Shown here: piece after piece, positions 1 through 7,993 of the stretch | How positions within the stretch are numbered: position 1 is the stretch's first letter | How the letters are laid out: every line of letters begins with the position of its first letter | Source: Synechococcales cyanobacterium bin2.concoct.b11b12b14.033 | Lineage (GTDB): Bacteria; Cyanobacteriota; Vampirovibrionia; Caenarcaniphilales; Caenarcanaceae | Direction: 5' to 3' | DNA: 54,665 nucleotides | Assembly (NCBI GenBank): GCA_013298875.1 | Contig: JAAFJH010000005.1 | Span: forward strand, 1 to 54,665 | Translations under genes and position numbers: made by a program | The notes under the pieces: model-generated | What the model was told of the DNA's origin: nothing | Database searches by the model: none | Seen by the model: the letters and a program-made list of their open reading frames with translations, nothing else

Positions 1-82
1 TAACGTTAATTTGTTATATTGTTAATAAGACTTTAATAAAACTTTTTAATATAAAACCTACTTAATTTATTTTCATATAAAA

Positions 83-1621
83 ATGAACCTTACTATAAAA
101 AATCCACGGACTATATCCGTAGCTTCTAATCCTACTCAACAAAATTTAGCTGCTCAACAAGCTGTTATTACTCCAGCTCAGTTTTTAGCAAATGTCGGAC
201 AACTAAACAAAAATCAGAAAACTAATTTACCGCCTGCTGCAAAGAAAGATCAGGATAAAGGAAAGAAAACCGCAAAAGAAGAACCAATTAAGTTTGATGA
301 TATTAAAAACTTGCCAAGCTTGCTAAGAATGATTAAAAATCAACAATCGCCTGAGTATAATGGTGTAAAAATAGATAAAGTTTCTATCCGGAATACTAAT
401 CAGCTTTCACAAAATCTTCATTCAGCCTCTCGTATTGTTGAGTTTACTACTACTGAGGCTGGATTATTTCCTGGAAGCCATAAATCATATAAATTCGACG
501 CTGGCGATATGTCTCCAGACAGAGCTGATGACTATGTTAAAGAAATAGCTCAAGCTGGTATTACAGCTGAATCACAAAATGAAGGTAGTCAATTTCTTCA
601 ATCAGCCGCTGGACAGATTGCATTAGCCACACTTCCTTTTATTATTCCCACTATAATGTTTCCTATTCTTAAACATAATAATAAAGTAAAGTTTGAGAAG
701 AATATAAGAAAAAGTTTTATCAGTAGTGCAGAAAAACTTCCAACCATAGAAGATAAGTTAAAAGATTTAGATCCAAGAAACTTAAGAACTAGCTTATCAA
801 ATAAATTCCCTGGTGTTCATACTGAGCTTTTAGATTTAGCGGACAGAATTCAGGGCGTTTTAAGTGGGATTAATGGAAAAGAGGACTTGAAACCAGAAAG
901 ATTAGCTAAACTTTTAGGCTATGTGAATGGAGCAACAGGCACTGGGAAAAGCTCAGTAATGATGGCTATTACCCAAACAGTTATGAAAGATTTAGAGAAT
1001 AAAGGAATAAAGGTCGGTGCTTTGATAGTTGATGGACAAATACACAAGATTGATCAAGCTGACGAATCAGGGGGAATGACTTTAGATCTAAACTCTTTAA
1101 ATCCCTTTTATACTTCGACCATTGAAAAGGTAAAAACTATTCTTAAAGTGGGAGATGCAGAAAAATTTGATGTTCTTTTTCTTTTAGCAGACGATCAAGA
1201 TCAAGCTAAAGGTGGTCATAGAGCTGTTCTAAAGCTTTCTAAATTAGTATATGATTCTTGTAAAATGGGTCTTAAACAGAGACAAGAGGAAGGAAGTGCT
1301 TGGTCCAAGTTTATTAAATTATTTGGAGTGAAGCCTCCAGAACCAACTATCAGAGGAGTTTCTTTAGTTGCAACAGATAATCAATATTTTAAAGTAGAAG
1401 ACCGACCAGAAAGTGAAAAAGCTTTATATAACAGATTCGGAGACCCAGTTACCTTATTTGGCATTCAAACCTGGCAAGTACAAGCAAATTTGAATGCCCA
1501 CAGTCCAGCATTAACAGAACAACAAAAAGATTATGTACTTAATAAATACGATTCTCGTGATTCTGTTAGCTGGAGAGATATCGGCTCTTTAATAGAGGAA
1601 GCAAAAAGAAAGCATCCATAA
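83..1621 (+). CDS. FtsH-like AAA+ ATPase without protease domain
   Basis: This 512-residue protein is an apparent AAA+ ATPase. Walker A is GATGTGKS (residues 283-290). A Walker B-like strand, VLFLLADD, lies at 364-371. A sensor-1-like VATDN follows near 429-433 and an arginine-finger-like YNRFGD near 449-454. Upstream, residues 70-170 form a small domain, and a hydrophobic segment at about 177-197 resembles the periplasmic domain and second membrane helix of FtsH. The first 65 residues are Gln/Lys-rich and probably disordered. No HExxH zinc motif follows, so it cannot be a working M41 protease. The FtsH relation is inferred from the order of elements. The AAA+ call is firm; substrate and role are unknown. 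The gene stands alone, with repeats downstream. Confidence 0.6.
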   Translation: MNLTIKNPRTISVASNPTQQNLAAQQAVITPAQFLANVGQLNKNQKTNLPPAAKKDQDKGKKTAKEEPIKFDDIKNLPSLLRMIKNQQSPEYNGVKIDKVSIRNTNQLSQNLHSASRIVEFTTTEAGLFPGSHKSYKFDAGDMSPDRADDYVKEIAQAGITAESQNEGSQFLQSAAGQIALATLPFIIPTIMFPILKHNNKVKFEKNIRKSFISSAEKLPTIEDKLKDLDPRNLRTSLSNKFPGVHTELLDLADRIQGVLSGINGKEDLKPERLAKLLGYVNGATGTGKSSVMMAITQTVMKDLENKGIKVGALIVDGQIHKIDQADESGGMTLDLNSLNPFYTSTIEKVKTILKVGDAEKFDVLFLLADDQDQAKGGHRAVLKLSKLVYDSCKMGLKQRQEEGSAWSKFIKLFGVKPPEPTIRGVSLVATDNQYFKVEDRPESEKALYNRFGDPVTLFGIQTWQVQANLNAHSPALTEQQKDYVLNKYDSRDSVSWRDIGSLIEEAKRKHP

Positions 1622-1661
1622 ACAGTCTGAATGAGGATACCCAAGATTTTAGGGTTTGTCT

Positions 1662-1802
1662 TGTCTGAATGACAGATAACGCAGATTGTCTTGAACTGGG
1701 ATTACGCTGATTAAATGATGAACTATGATTTTTATTTTATGGTTTTACTCTAAAGTACATAATCATGGTAATTCATAAATCATTTAATCCTGATTCAAGA
1801 CG
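1662..1802. repeat. Dispersed repeat, MITE-like copy 1
   Basis: This block begins with a half-repeat (TCTGAATGACAGATAACGCAG), continues with GTCTTGAACTGGGATTACGC and TGATTAAATGATGAAC, and ends with a degenerate inverted copy of its start (ATTCAAGAC). It matches 26781-26924 over almost its whole length, including the central ATGATTTTTATTTT and GGTTTTACTCTAAAGT. A truncated inverted copy lies at 45691-45763. No reading frame is evident. It is probably a non-autonomous mobile repeat. Confidence 0.75.
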
Positions 1803-1805
1803 AGA

Positions 1806-1875
1806 GAGCTTTAATTTAGGTCAGAAAAATTGTGCATAAAAATCCATGTTATCTGTGCTAGTCTGCGATTCAGAC
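1806..1875. repeat. Dispersed repeat R1, copy downstream of rpn
   Basis: The block runs from GAGAGAGCTTTAATTTA to GTGCTAGTCTGCGATTCAG. The same beginning and end recur in the same orientation at 2741-2798, and the end recurs at 3311-3357. This copy and the one at 2741 bracket the rpn gene as direct repeats. Function is unknown; it may be a recombination site or the footprint of a mobile cassette. Confidence 0.7.
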
Positions 1876-1877
1876 AA

Positions 1878-2691
1878 TTACAATCCTTCAATTTCTTCTT
1901 GCGTTAAGCCAGTTAATTTAATAATACTATTCAAATCCAAGCCTATTTCTTTAGCATTTTTTGCTATTTCCAATTCCCTTTTCAAAAGAAGTATCTAAGC
2001 TATTTTTCCAATCTCTTTTTGCTTTTAAACTATCTTCATAAATTTGTTTGTTTGGTCTGTCATACCTTGCTATTTCCCCTATTTCAAATACTTCTTTAAA
2101 TATTTTTTCTTGTAATTCTGGTGGTATATTTTCTAGCTTTGGTAAGTTTTTTATTATATAAATCCATTTCTCAAAATGACTCTCTAATTCAGCTTGTTGT
2201 TTATTAAACTTTGGTATTTCTAAATATATAAAATTTAATTTATTACTAAAAATCTTGTTAGTTTCTGTATTCATAAGTTTTACCCGATGAATATAATTGC
2301 TACTCTCTTTTTCCATCACAAAGTCCATAATTGCAATAGTATAAACTGCATTAAACTTAAAGTCCCAATCGCCTTTTAGAGCTTGTTCTTGAATTGGAAA
2401 AGTTGCATAATAAATACTTTTCTGTTTAAAAAATGCTTGCTCTGCCTTCTGAAGCTCGACTATAAATTTTTCACCGGTATTACTTTCACAATAAATATCA
2501 TAAATGGCTTTTCTGTCCAGCTGAGACATTCCGAGCTTTTCCGTTTTCAAATAAGTTAAATTGATTATTTTGCCTTTTTCTTCTTCCAATAAACTATTCA
2601 AAAAGTCGATTAAAAGCTCTTTGTTGGCTTCTTCCCCAAATATTTTTTTAAAACCAAAATCAGTCAGTAAATCAATGTATTTGTCGGGCAT
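1878..2691 (-). pseudogene. rpn: Rpn family recombination-promoting nuclease, frameshifted
   Basis: The product belongs to the Rpn/PD-(D/E)XK putative transposase family (nucleases that raise RecA-independent recombination). The N-terminus DLLTDFGFKKIFGEE is the family hallmark. The nuclease core is visible as AIYDIYC followed by FIVELQKAEQ (catalytic Asp and ExQ). The open frame stops at 1951 after 246 residues, but a one-base shift near 1975-1985 restores a typical C-terminal tail (ELEIAKNAKEIGLDLNSI, ending TQEEIEGL) that stops at 1878-1880. The last 30 or so residues are therefore out of frame. This is a real frameshift or a sequencing error; the catalytic part is intact. R1 repeats lie on both sides. 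Confidence 0.85.
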
Positions 2692-2740
2692 TGCAAAATT
2701 TTATTTAAGTATTTTTTATTTTAGCACTAGTTTCAGGCTT

Positions 2741-2798
2741 TGAGAGAGCTTTATTTTAGTCGGAGATTTCTATATCTATGCTAATCTGCGATTCAGAG
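2741..2798. repeat. Dispersed repeat R1, copy between rpn and hicBA
   Basis: The sequence runs from GAGAGAGCTTTATTTTAGTC to CTATGCTAATCTGCGATTCAG and matches the copy at 1806-1875 in the same orientation, with a shorter middle. It covers the region upstream of rpn and ends just beyond the hicA stop codon, so it forms the boundary between the two modules. Confidence 0.65.
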
Positions 2799-2804
2799 TA
2801 CTTA

Positions 2805-3028
2805 TCAAATTATATTTATAATATCTTCTTTTGACAATTCGCAATCTCTAAGTATTTTGAAAAATAAACCAATTCCTATATTCTCTCCCGCATGGACTGG
2901 AACCACTGTAACTCTTCCATCTGCATGAGCCAAATGGTGATGGAAGAGTTAACTCTATTTACTATAAATCCAAGTTTGGTTAAAGCTCTGATTAATTCTT
3001 TTCCAGTAATTCTAGGTAGCTTTGACAT
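2805..3028 (-). pseudogene. hicA: HicA family mRNA interferase toxin, frameshifted
   Basis: Translation from ATG at 3026-3028 gives MSKLPRITGKELIRALTKLG, a typical HicA N-terminus. After VNRVNSS the frame is lost. In another frame the sequence continues HHHLAHADGR, then TVVPVHAGENIG and a C-terminus ending at TGA 2805-2807. HicA toxins are small double-stranded-RNA-binding RNases whose catalytic His lies in the SHHH segment, exactly where the shift occurs, so the toxin should be inactive. The joined length of about 74 residues is normal. It lies 8 bases downstream of hicB in the order antitoxin then toxin. The break coincides with a 13-bp inverted repeat. Confidence 0.85.
2909..2951. repeat. 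13-bp inverted repeat at the hicA frameshift
   Basis: TAACTCTTCCATC at 2909-2921 and its exact reverse complement GATGGAAGAGTTA at 2939-2951 are separated by 17 bases. In hicA one arm encodes the conserved DGRV segment. The other arm occupies the place where the conserved Gly-Ser-His codons should be. Confidence 0.85.
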
Positions 3029-3036
3029 AAATCTAG

Positions 3037-3252
3037 TTAAATCGCAATTCTTTGTACTCCCACAAACTCATTGTGTTCATAATCAAAATTTTCAGATTGT
3101 ACTTCAAGGCAAAGTTCAATTGCTTCTTTTATACGAATTATTAGTTGATCCAAAGACTTTGCTTGGGTATGACAGCCGCTTAATTCAGGGACAGAAGCGA
3201 TAAAAAAACCATCCGAGTCTTTTTCTATAATTATATTAAAATACTTACTCAT
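3037..3252 (-). CDS. hicB: HicB family antitoxin
   Basis: This 71-residue protein has the short HicB fold: FNIIIEKDSDGFFIASVPEL is followed by SGCHTQAKSLDQLIIRIKEAI. HicB antitoxins bind HicA through this partial RNase H-like domain and often repress their own operon. Here no separate DNA-binding domain follows; the protein ends after the HicB domain, which is normal for the shortest members. The toxin gene follows 8 bases downstream but is frameshifted, so hicB may now be an orphan. R1 repeats flank the pair. Confidence 0.85.
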   Translation of the reverse strand: MSKYFNIIIEKDSDGFFIASVPELSGCHTQAKSLDQLIIRIKEAIELCLEVQSENFDYEHNEFVGVQRIAI

Positions 3253-3310
3253 AATAAAATTATGCCCAAAACTCTTAAAATGGAATTATATTATGTTTAA
3301 TGAATAAATA

Positions 3311-3357
3311 GCTGTGAAATCCGTGTTGTCTGTGCTAGCTAGTCTGCGATTCAGGCT
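3311..3357. repeat. Dispersed repeat R1, copy upstream of hicBA
   Basis: The segment contains AATCCGTGTTGTCTGTGC and ends TAGTCTGCGATTCAGG, in the same orientation as the copies at 1806-1875 and 2741-2798. It lies between hicB and the mscL 3' end. GCTAGCTAGT shows a small internal 4-bp duplication relative to the other copies. Confidence 0.65.
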
Positions 3358-3368
3358 AAAAGTATTTT

Positions 3369-3833
3369 TTATATTGTATTTATTTTATCTGTCGATTGCC
3401 CGGTCATAGATTGTTTTTCTTTCAGTAAATCCCGGATTTCCGCTAAAAGAATTTCTTGGCGATTTATTTCTTTAGCTACTTTTACTTCTTCTTTTTTCTT
3501 GAGGTGATTTATTAGTTTTATAATTGCAAAAATAGCCCATGCAGTAATCAAAAAGTCAAAGCTGGCTTGCAAAAAATTTCCGATATTTAAAGTTATGGCA
3601 TTGGAAACAATTTTATTATTTGGGTCTAAAACAGCTGCTTTCAAAGGTATTTTCAAGTCTTTAAAATTCACTCCACTCAATAAAAGCCCAATGGGCGGCA
3701 TAATTATATCATTGACAAAAGATGAAACTATTCTTCCAAACGAGCTGCCAATAATAACTCCTACTGCCAAATCTAAAACATTTCCTTTAATGGCAAATTC
3801 TTTAAATTCTTTAAAAATACTATTATTAGTCAT
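3369..3833 (-). CDS. mscL: Large-conductance mechanosensitive channel MscL
   Basis: MscL is a homopentameric inner-membrane channel that opens under membrane tension and releases solutes during hypo-osmotic shock. The N-terminus FKEFAIKGNVLDLAVGVIIG is the family signature, containing the amphipathic helix and the start of TM1 (about residues 18-45). TM2 lies around 88-110 (FLITAWAIFAIIKLI). The C-terminal helix is charged (KKKEEV, then RDLLKEKQ). At 154 residues it is a normal length. It is transcribed alone, convergent with nothing nearby and divergent from the gene at 3934. Confidence 0.95.
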   Translation of the reverse strand: MTNNSIFKEFKEFAIKGNVLDLAVGVIIGSSFGRIVSSFVNDIIMPPIGLLLSGVNFKDLKIPLKAAVLDPNNKIVSNAITLNIGNFLQASFDFLITAWAIFAIIKLINHLKKKEEVKVAKEINRQEILLAEIRDLLKEKQSMTGQSTDKINTI

Positions 3834-3933
3834 ACAAATAAAATTATTTAAGCCCTACAAATTTTGTAAAATTTATTAATTAGTCGGTTATTTTAGCTTA
3901 TGATAAAATCTAAGTAAAGTGGATTAAAAAATT

Positions 3934-4383
3934 ATGCACTCATCATCTAATGAATTTAATTTACCTCCTTGTATCGTTGATAGAGGAGTAATTTTCAATA
4001 AAAGAGATATATTTCGCATTTTACAAGCCTTAGATTATGTTGAATATTCTGAATTCATCGAAGGAAAACAAACTTTTTCACGCGAAGGCTTTATCGTGGA
4101 GATTTTTGAGGATGAGACCGAAGCTTCATTATTCTTTAATCGTCGCATTCATATTAATATCAATTCATTGGAATATTTAAAAATCAACTATAATTTTGAA
4201 ACTTTAGAAGAAAAAAAATCATATCAAATAGAACTTTGTATGGGGACTCAAAAGAATATAATTTTAAAACCATTAAATGAGCCTTTAGATAATAAGGAAG
4301 AATTAATGCAAGAGGCTGTAGAGCGTCGTAAGGCTTTGAATTCTTGGGAAGATTTTGTGATGGTTGATACGGAAGAAGATTAA
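3934..4383 (+). CDS. Conserved-looking protein of unknown function before mlaD
   Basis: This 149-residue soluble protein has no signal peptide, membrane segment or motif I recognise. It is acidic, with alternating hydrophobic stretches (GFIVEIFEDE, RRIHININSLEYLKINYNF) suggesting beta strands, and a charged helical C-terminus (EELMQEAVERRKAL). It ends two bases before the mlaD start, so the two are almost certainly one operon. That makes a role beside the lipid-transport protein possible but unproven. The codon usage looks like that of its neighbours. Confidence 0.7.
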   Translation: MHSSSNEFNLPPCIVDRGVIFNKRDIFRILQALDYVEYSEFIEGKQTFSREGFIVEIFEDETEASLFFNRRIHININSLEYLKINYNFETLEEKKSYQIELCMGTQKNIILKPLNEPLDNKEELMQEAVERRKALNSWEDFVMVDTEED

Positions 4384-4385
4384 TT

Positions 4386-5468
4386 ATGAGTAAAGAAGCA
4401 AAGGTTGGAGCCCTAGTTCTATTCTTTTTTATAGTGGCTCTTTCTTTCATCGTGTGGATAAAAGGTAATCCATTCAGAAAAGATCGCTCTTTTAAAGTTT
4501 TATTTCCTAATGTACACGGTTTGTCCGTTGGCTCGCCTGTTGAATATGCTGGTTATGATAGCGGAAAAGTTAAATCTTTTTCAGTTACTTCCAGTGGAAT
4601 TTTAACCGAAATTTTAATTAATAAACCAGAAGTAAAAATCCATGAAGGGGACAAATTTTTAATTGTGCCTAGTTCTACCATTGCTTCCGAGTATCAAATT
4701 TTTATTGTGCCAAATATTGGGCCTTCTAATGAAATTATGGCCGGAGAAACAACAATTATTGGGCAGACAGCTCCTGGTATGCAAGACTTTTTATTTCAGG
4801 CTGAAGATGCTTTGACTAATTTAAGTTCTATTATGAGAAAAATGGAAAGTATTTTAGGCAGCTTAGAATTATCGGTTAATGAAATCAACCCTTTGTTTAA
4901 AGAAATCGGAAAAGTTGCCAGAGACGGAACTATTAAAGGAATTGCGTCTGATTTAAAAAGTTCAGCTCGTTCAATAGAAGAAGCTTCGAGACAAACTCAA
5001 CAAATAGTTAAAGTAAATGGTCCGCAAGTTCAAAAAATTATTAGACAAATGGATAATTTAAGCTCCAGCCTCAAGCTAAGAACCGATGCGATAAACCCGC
5101 AAGATTTACGTGAAATTTCTCGCTCTTTAAAGAAAACCTCATCTAACTTGGAAGCTATTAGTTCAAGTGTTAGCCCCGCAGAGGTCAAAGCCGATTTGAA
5201 AGTGTTTTCTGATACAGCCAAAGAAGCTAAAGTTATCATGTCCAAATTGCAAAGCCCTGACCCTAACGAAGATGTTCCTACTTTAGCCAGAAGAACTTTG
5301 CAAAGAGCAGATCGAATATCAGCTGGGCTGGAATCTTCTTTAAAGAACAAAAGCTTATTAAGAACTTTATTTACCAAAGTCCCCATTAAAAAAGAAAAGG
5401 TAATCATTCCAGCACCAGCAGCAGAACAATCACCGCAACCGCCCAGCGATCCAGCTGCCCAGCCGTAA
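4386..5468 (+). CDS. mlaD: MlaD/MCE family lipid-transport protein
   Basis: MCE proteins of the MlaD type are anchored in the inner membrane and form hexameric rings that pass phospholipids across the envelope, usually with an MlaE permease and MlaF ATPase. Residues 8-25 form the membrane anchor (VGALVLFFFIVALSFIVW). The MCE domain follows at about 36-115, with the diagnostic GLSVGSPVEYAGYDSGKV. Residues 130-290 are a long predicted helical region, and the C-terminus is Pro/Ala/Gln-rich. At 360 residues it is longer than E. coli MlaD and resembles cyanobacterial members. No permease or ATPase gene is adjacent. Confidence 0.85.
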   Translation: MSKEAKVGALVLFFFIVALSFIVWIKGNPFRKDRSFKVLFPNVHGLSVGSPVEYAGYDSGKVKSFSVTSSGILTEILINKPEVKIHEGDKFLIVPSSTIASEYQIFIVPNIGPSNEIMAGETTIIGQTAPGMQDFLFQAEDALTNLSSIMRKMESILGSLELSVNEINPLFKEIGKVARDGTIKGIASDLKSSARSIEEASRQTQQIVKVNGPQVQKIIRQMDNLSSSLKLRTDAINPQDLREISRSLKKTSSNLEAISSSVSPAEVKADLKVFSDTAKEAKVIMSKLQSPDPNEDVPTLARRTLQRADRISAGLESSLKNKSLLRTLFTKVPIKKEKVIIPAPAAEQSPQPPSDPAAQP

Positions 5469-6395
5469 TTAAGAATGAATGAAAGAAGTTTGTCCTAGAA
5501 TTCTTAATAGTAAAGATTTTTGAATTTGCATGAAATCTTCCTCTTCTCTTAAGCCACTAAAATCTATACCTAGTAATTTTCCGGAGCGTCTAAGTTTTAA
5601 ATCGAGCCAATTGGCAATTTGAAAAGCCTCCCGGATATTTAGTCCTAAAGAATTAATAATACACATATCCCAAAAAACATAAATTCTTTCAATATTTTCA
5701 GTTTCAATAATCTGTTCAATCTCTTGCAAAGCAATATTCAAGCCAAATTCCTCAATTAAATCAACTGAATAATATCTAAAATTGGGCTTAACCGATGAAA
5801 CCTGATTTAAACCTAAATTAATAATTTCTGATTCGGCTAAAATATTTCGGCCGACGGGGAAATCTAAAGCTTTTAAAAGAGTTTGATAATTTAAGTTTTG
5901 TAATTCTTTTTGTAAAAGCGTCGTTAAAAATATTTCTTCGGCAAAACAAGGTATTTTGCTTTTTAAAGACAATTTACAATCAATATGTAATAAAGCAAAT
6001 TTATTATCGGGTAAAACTTTTTGAACGGCCTGCAAAGCTCCATTAATTGAACCAATTGAAATAGTAGGATCTAAAGCCAAGTTAATTGGTAAAACATTAT
6101 TATTAATGGCTTGTTCAGTCCTAAATTTGGCGGAACGACAGTCAAAAATAATTTGTTCAATATTTTTAATGCCTGATGACATATTGCTGCGGGGATATTT
6201 GCTCAAATCCGCTAGAGAAGCATCTACATTATGGCCTAATTCCAGGCAGTTTTCGGCAATTAAATTAAATAATTTTTGAGGAGTTTGTGTATTGAATTTT
6301 TCAGGCTGGGCTAAGCCACTTTTATTCAAACTCAAAATAAATTCAATGGCATTAACAACATTATTTGAATTGTCTCTGTCTAAGCTTAAACTCAT
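5469..6395 (-). CDS. Uncharacterised protein upstream-linked to lepB
   Basis: This 308-residue protein is soluble-looking and has no signal peptide. I do not recognise the family. Visible features are repeated mixed alpha/beta segments such as RIYVFWDMCIINSLGLNIRE and GKLLGIDFSGLREEEDF near the C-terminus, and NKFALLHIDCKL in the middle, suggestive of a Rossmann-like or P-loop-derived fold without a Walker A. It begins 7 bases after the lepB stop, so it is probably the second gene of a lepB operon. It ends against the mlaD stop (convergent, no gap). Function unknown. Confidence 0.65.
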   Translation of the reverse strand: MSLSLDRDNSNNVVNAIEFILSLNKSGLAQPEKFNTQTPQKLFNLIAENCLELGHNVDASLADLSKYPRSNMSSGIKNIEQIIFDCRSAKFRTEQAINNNVLPINLALDPTISIGSINGALQAVQKVLPDNKFALLHIDCKLSLKSKIPCFAEEIFLTTLLQKELQNLNYQTLLKALDFPVGRNILAESEIINLGLNQVSSVKPNFRYYSVDLIEEFGLNIALQEIEQIIETENIERIYVFWDMCIINSLGLNIREAFQIANWLDLKLRRSGKLLGIDFSGLREEEDFMQIQKSLLLRILGQTSFIHS

Positions 6396-6402
6396 AAGTG
6401 TT

Positions 6403-7320
6403 TTAAAATAATTCCGAATAAGGTGAACGTAAATCTGGTTTTAAACCTAAATCCCGCCAAATAACGGAATGGGCTTTCCCTATTATACGATCTCTTTTGA
6501 CAAATCCCCAACAATGACCATCTTTACTATTATTTCGATTATCGCCCAAGCACAAATAATGGTCTGGCGGAATGATAATTGGATTAGTATTATTCTCAAA
6601 CTTACTGTCTAAAGTTGTTCCGCAAGCTACCGATGAAGCATATAAATCTTTTAAATTATTAATTGAATCGTAAAAAGGCTTTTCAAAGACATAAGTTTCA
6701 GTTAATTTTTGTCCATTAATATAAACTCCATCTTTAGATTTAATTTCTAGCTTATCGCCCGGCAAGCCAACTATTCGTTTAATATAAGCATCCTCAGCCT
6801 TTGGTAAAAAAGGAAATAAAGTAATTGCCCCAACCTGAATATCAGAAGATAAACCGGTTAATCGCACAAAACCGTTTGGAAAATCTTGTTTTAAATCTTG
6901 GCCATTATTAGCTTCTTTTGGTGGATAAAAAACAATAATATCCCCACGTTTATAAGCTTTTGAACCAAATAAATTTTTACTAACTTTTTCAATGATTAGC
7001 TGATCACCAATTTGCAAGTTCGGTAGCATTGACTCACTAGGTATATAGCGTCTTTCAAAAATGCCTTGCCTAATAATAATTAAAAGTAATAATAAAGTTA
7101 AAATAAATTCAGTTGCCTCAACAAATCCTTTTTGTGTATCTCCTAATGAAGCTTTCCAATTATTCCATTTACCAAAAACTTTATCTTCAAAGGTATTTTT
7201 AGCATTAATTTCCGTTGAATTACTTGATTGAATTGTCTCTTTTTTTTTATTTTTTTCCAAAGCCGCTAATAAATGTTTCCTTAATCTTATGAATTTGCTT
7301 TTTAAATTGCTATTTATCAT
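6403..7320 (-). CDS. lepB: Signal peptidase I
   Basis: LepB cleaves signal peptides from exported proteins at the outer face of the inner membrane. The single N-terminal anchor is at about residues 68-85 (ATEFILTLLLLLIIIRQG). The catalytic Ser is S97 in PSESM and the general-base Lys is K181 in YIKRIVGLPGD. The conserved GDNRNNSKDGHCWG block lies near residue 265. At 305 residues it is typical, but about 65 charged, probably cytoplasmic residues precede the anchor. It shares an operon with the downstream unknown gene at 5469. Confidence 0.95.
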   Translation of the reverse strand: MINSNLKSKFIRLRKHLLAALEKNKKKETIQSSNSTEINAKNTFEDKVFGKWNNWKASLGDTQKGFVEATEFILTLLLLLIIIRQGIFERRYIPSESMLPNLQIGDQLIIEKVSKNLFGSKAYKRGDIIVFYPPKEANNGQDLKQDFPNGFVRLTGLSSDIQVGAITLFPFLPKAEDAYIKRIVGLPGDKLEIKSKDGVYINGQKLTETYVFEKPFYDSINNLKDLYASSVACGTTLDSKFENNTNPIIIPPDHYLCLGDNRNNSKDGHCWGFVKRDRIIGKAHSVIWRDLGLKPDLRSPYSELF

Positions 7321-7368
7321 CTATCACCCAAATTTGCTTTGCAAACAATTAATCTTTTATATTATATC

Positions 7369-7836
7369 TTATGTCCAGTTAGTTATTAAAAATTGAATTT
7401 GTTTACTAGGCCAGCCCGCTTCATAGTTAGATAAAATTTCTTTTTTTATGTCTGGATAAATCGTTAATTCATCTAAATTTTTTAAAGCCTGATACTTAAC
7501 TTCCATAATAATATCTTCATCCGAGGCAATCGCTATTTTTTGGTCTTCGGTGACTTTTACTAAAGCAAAAATATTAATTATATGCCTTGAATTATTTGGT
7601 GCAATCGATTCAGACAAAAAAACAATTTTTTCAAATGTCCCTACCAGAGAGGTTTCTTCTTTTAATTCACGTAAAGTGCCTTCTTCTATTGTTTCCCCAA
7701 ATTCAAGGTGTCCACCCGGCAAAACCCAATATTCACGGTCTTTTTTGCGATGTTTAATTAATAAAATTTCTTCTTTTTGATTTATGATAATGGCTGAAAC
7801 TCTTATGGTAGGGCTTCCAATAGCGTCGATTGTCAT
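7369..7836 (-). CDS. NUDIX hydrolase
   Basis: NUDIX enzymes hydrolyse nucleoside diphosphates linked to another moiety and need divalent metal. The Nudix box spans residues 42-64: G42, E48, then REL and EE at 56-61 are in place. The usual Gly near the end of the box is Ser (S63), a tolerated variation. Substrate cannot be told from sequence; the GGHLEFGE entry is common in MutT-like and ADP-sugar members. The length of 155 residues is normal. It lies 48 bases upstream of lepB on the same strand and may be co-transcribed. Confidence 0.85.
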   Translation of the reverse strand: MTIDAIGSPTIRVSAIIINQKEEILLIKHRKKDREYWVLPGGHLEFGETIEEGTLRELKEETSLVGTFEKIVFLSESIAPNNSRHIINIFALVKVTEDQKIAIASDEDIIMEVKYQALKNLDELTIYPDIKKEILSNYEAGWPSKQIQFLITNWT

Positions 7837-7912
7837 GATAATTTTAGTTTTAAAAAATTAAGTTGTTAATTTGTGATTTTTAATTATTTTAAGGCATTTC
7901 AAAATTTTTAAT

Positions 7913-7993
7913 ATGATTAAGCTGACTACGATACAAAAAAATCCAACTAATATTCAGGATAAAAGTTTAAATTTATCAATAAAACTATGCTAA
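7913..7993 (+). CDS. Possible 26-codon leader ORF overlapping nadC start
   Basis: ATG at 7913 opens a 26-residue frame, MIKLTTIQKNPTNIQDKSLN and six more residues, that ends at TAA 7991-7993, overlapping the nadC ATG at 7987 in another frame. It may be translated and coupled to nadC, or may be the leftover start of a lost gene. Its first residues resemble the starts of the proteins at 83, 33097 and 53974. The evidence is weak. Confidence 0.25.
   Translation: MIKLTTIQKNPTNIQDKSLNLSIKLC

Noticed and set aside
2892-3203. 103-codon plus-strand open frame
   Set aside because: It is antisense to hicB and the broken hicA, whose protein families are clear on the other strand.
1662-3357. CRISPR array
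   Set aside because: The repeats are long, imperfect and separated by whole genes rather than by short, uniform spacers; no cas gene is present.
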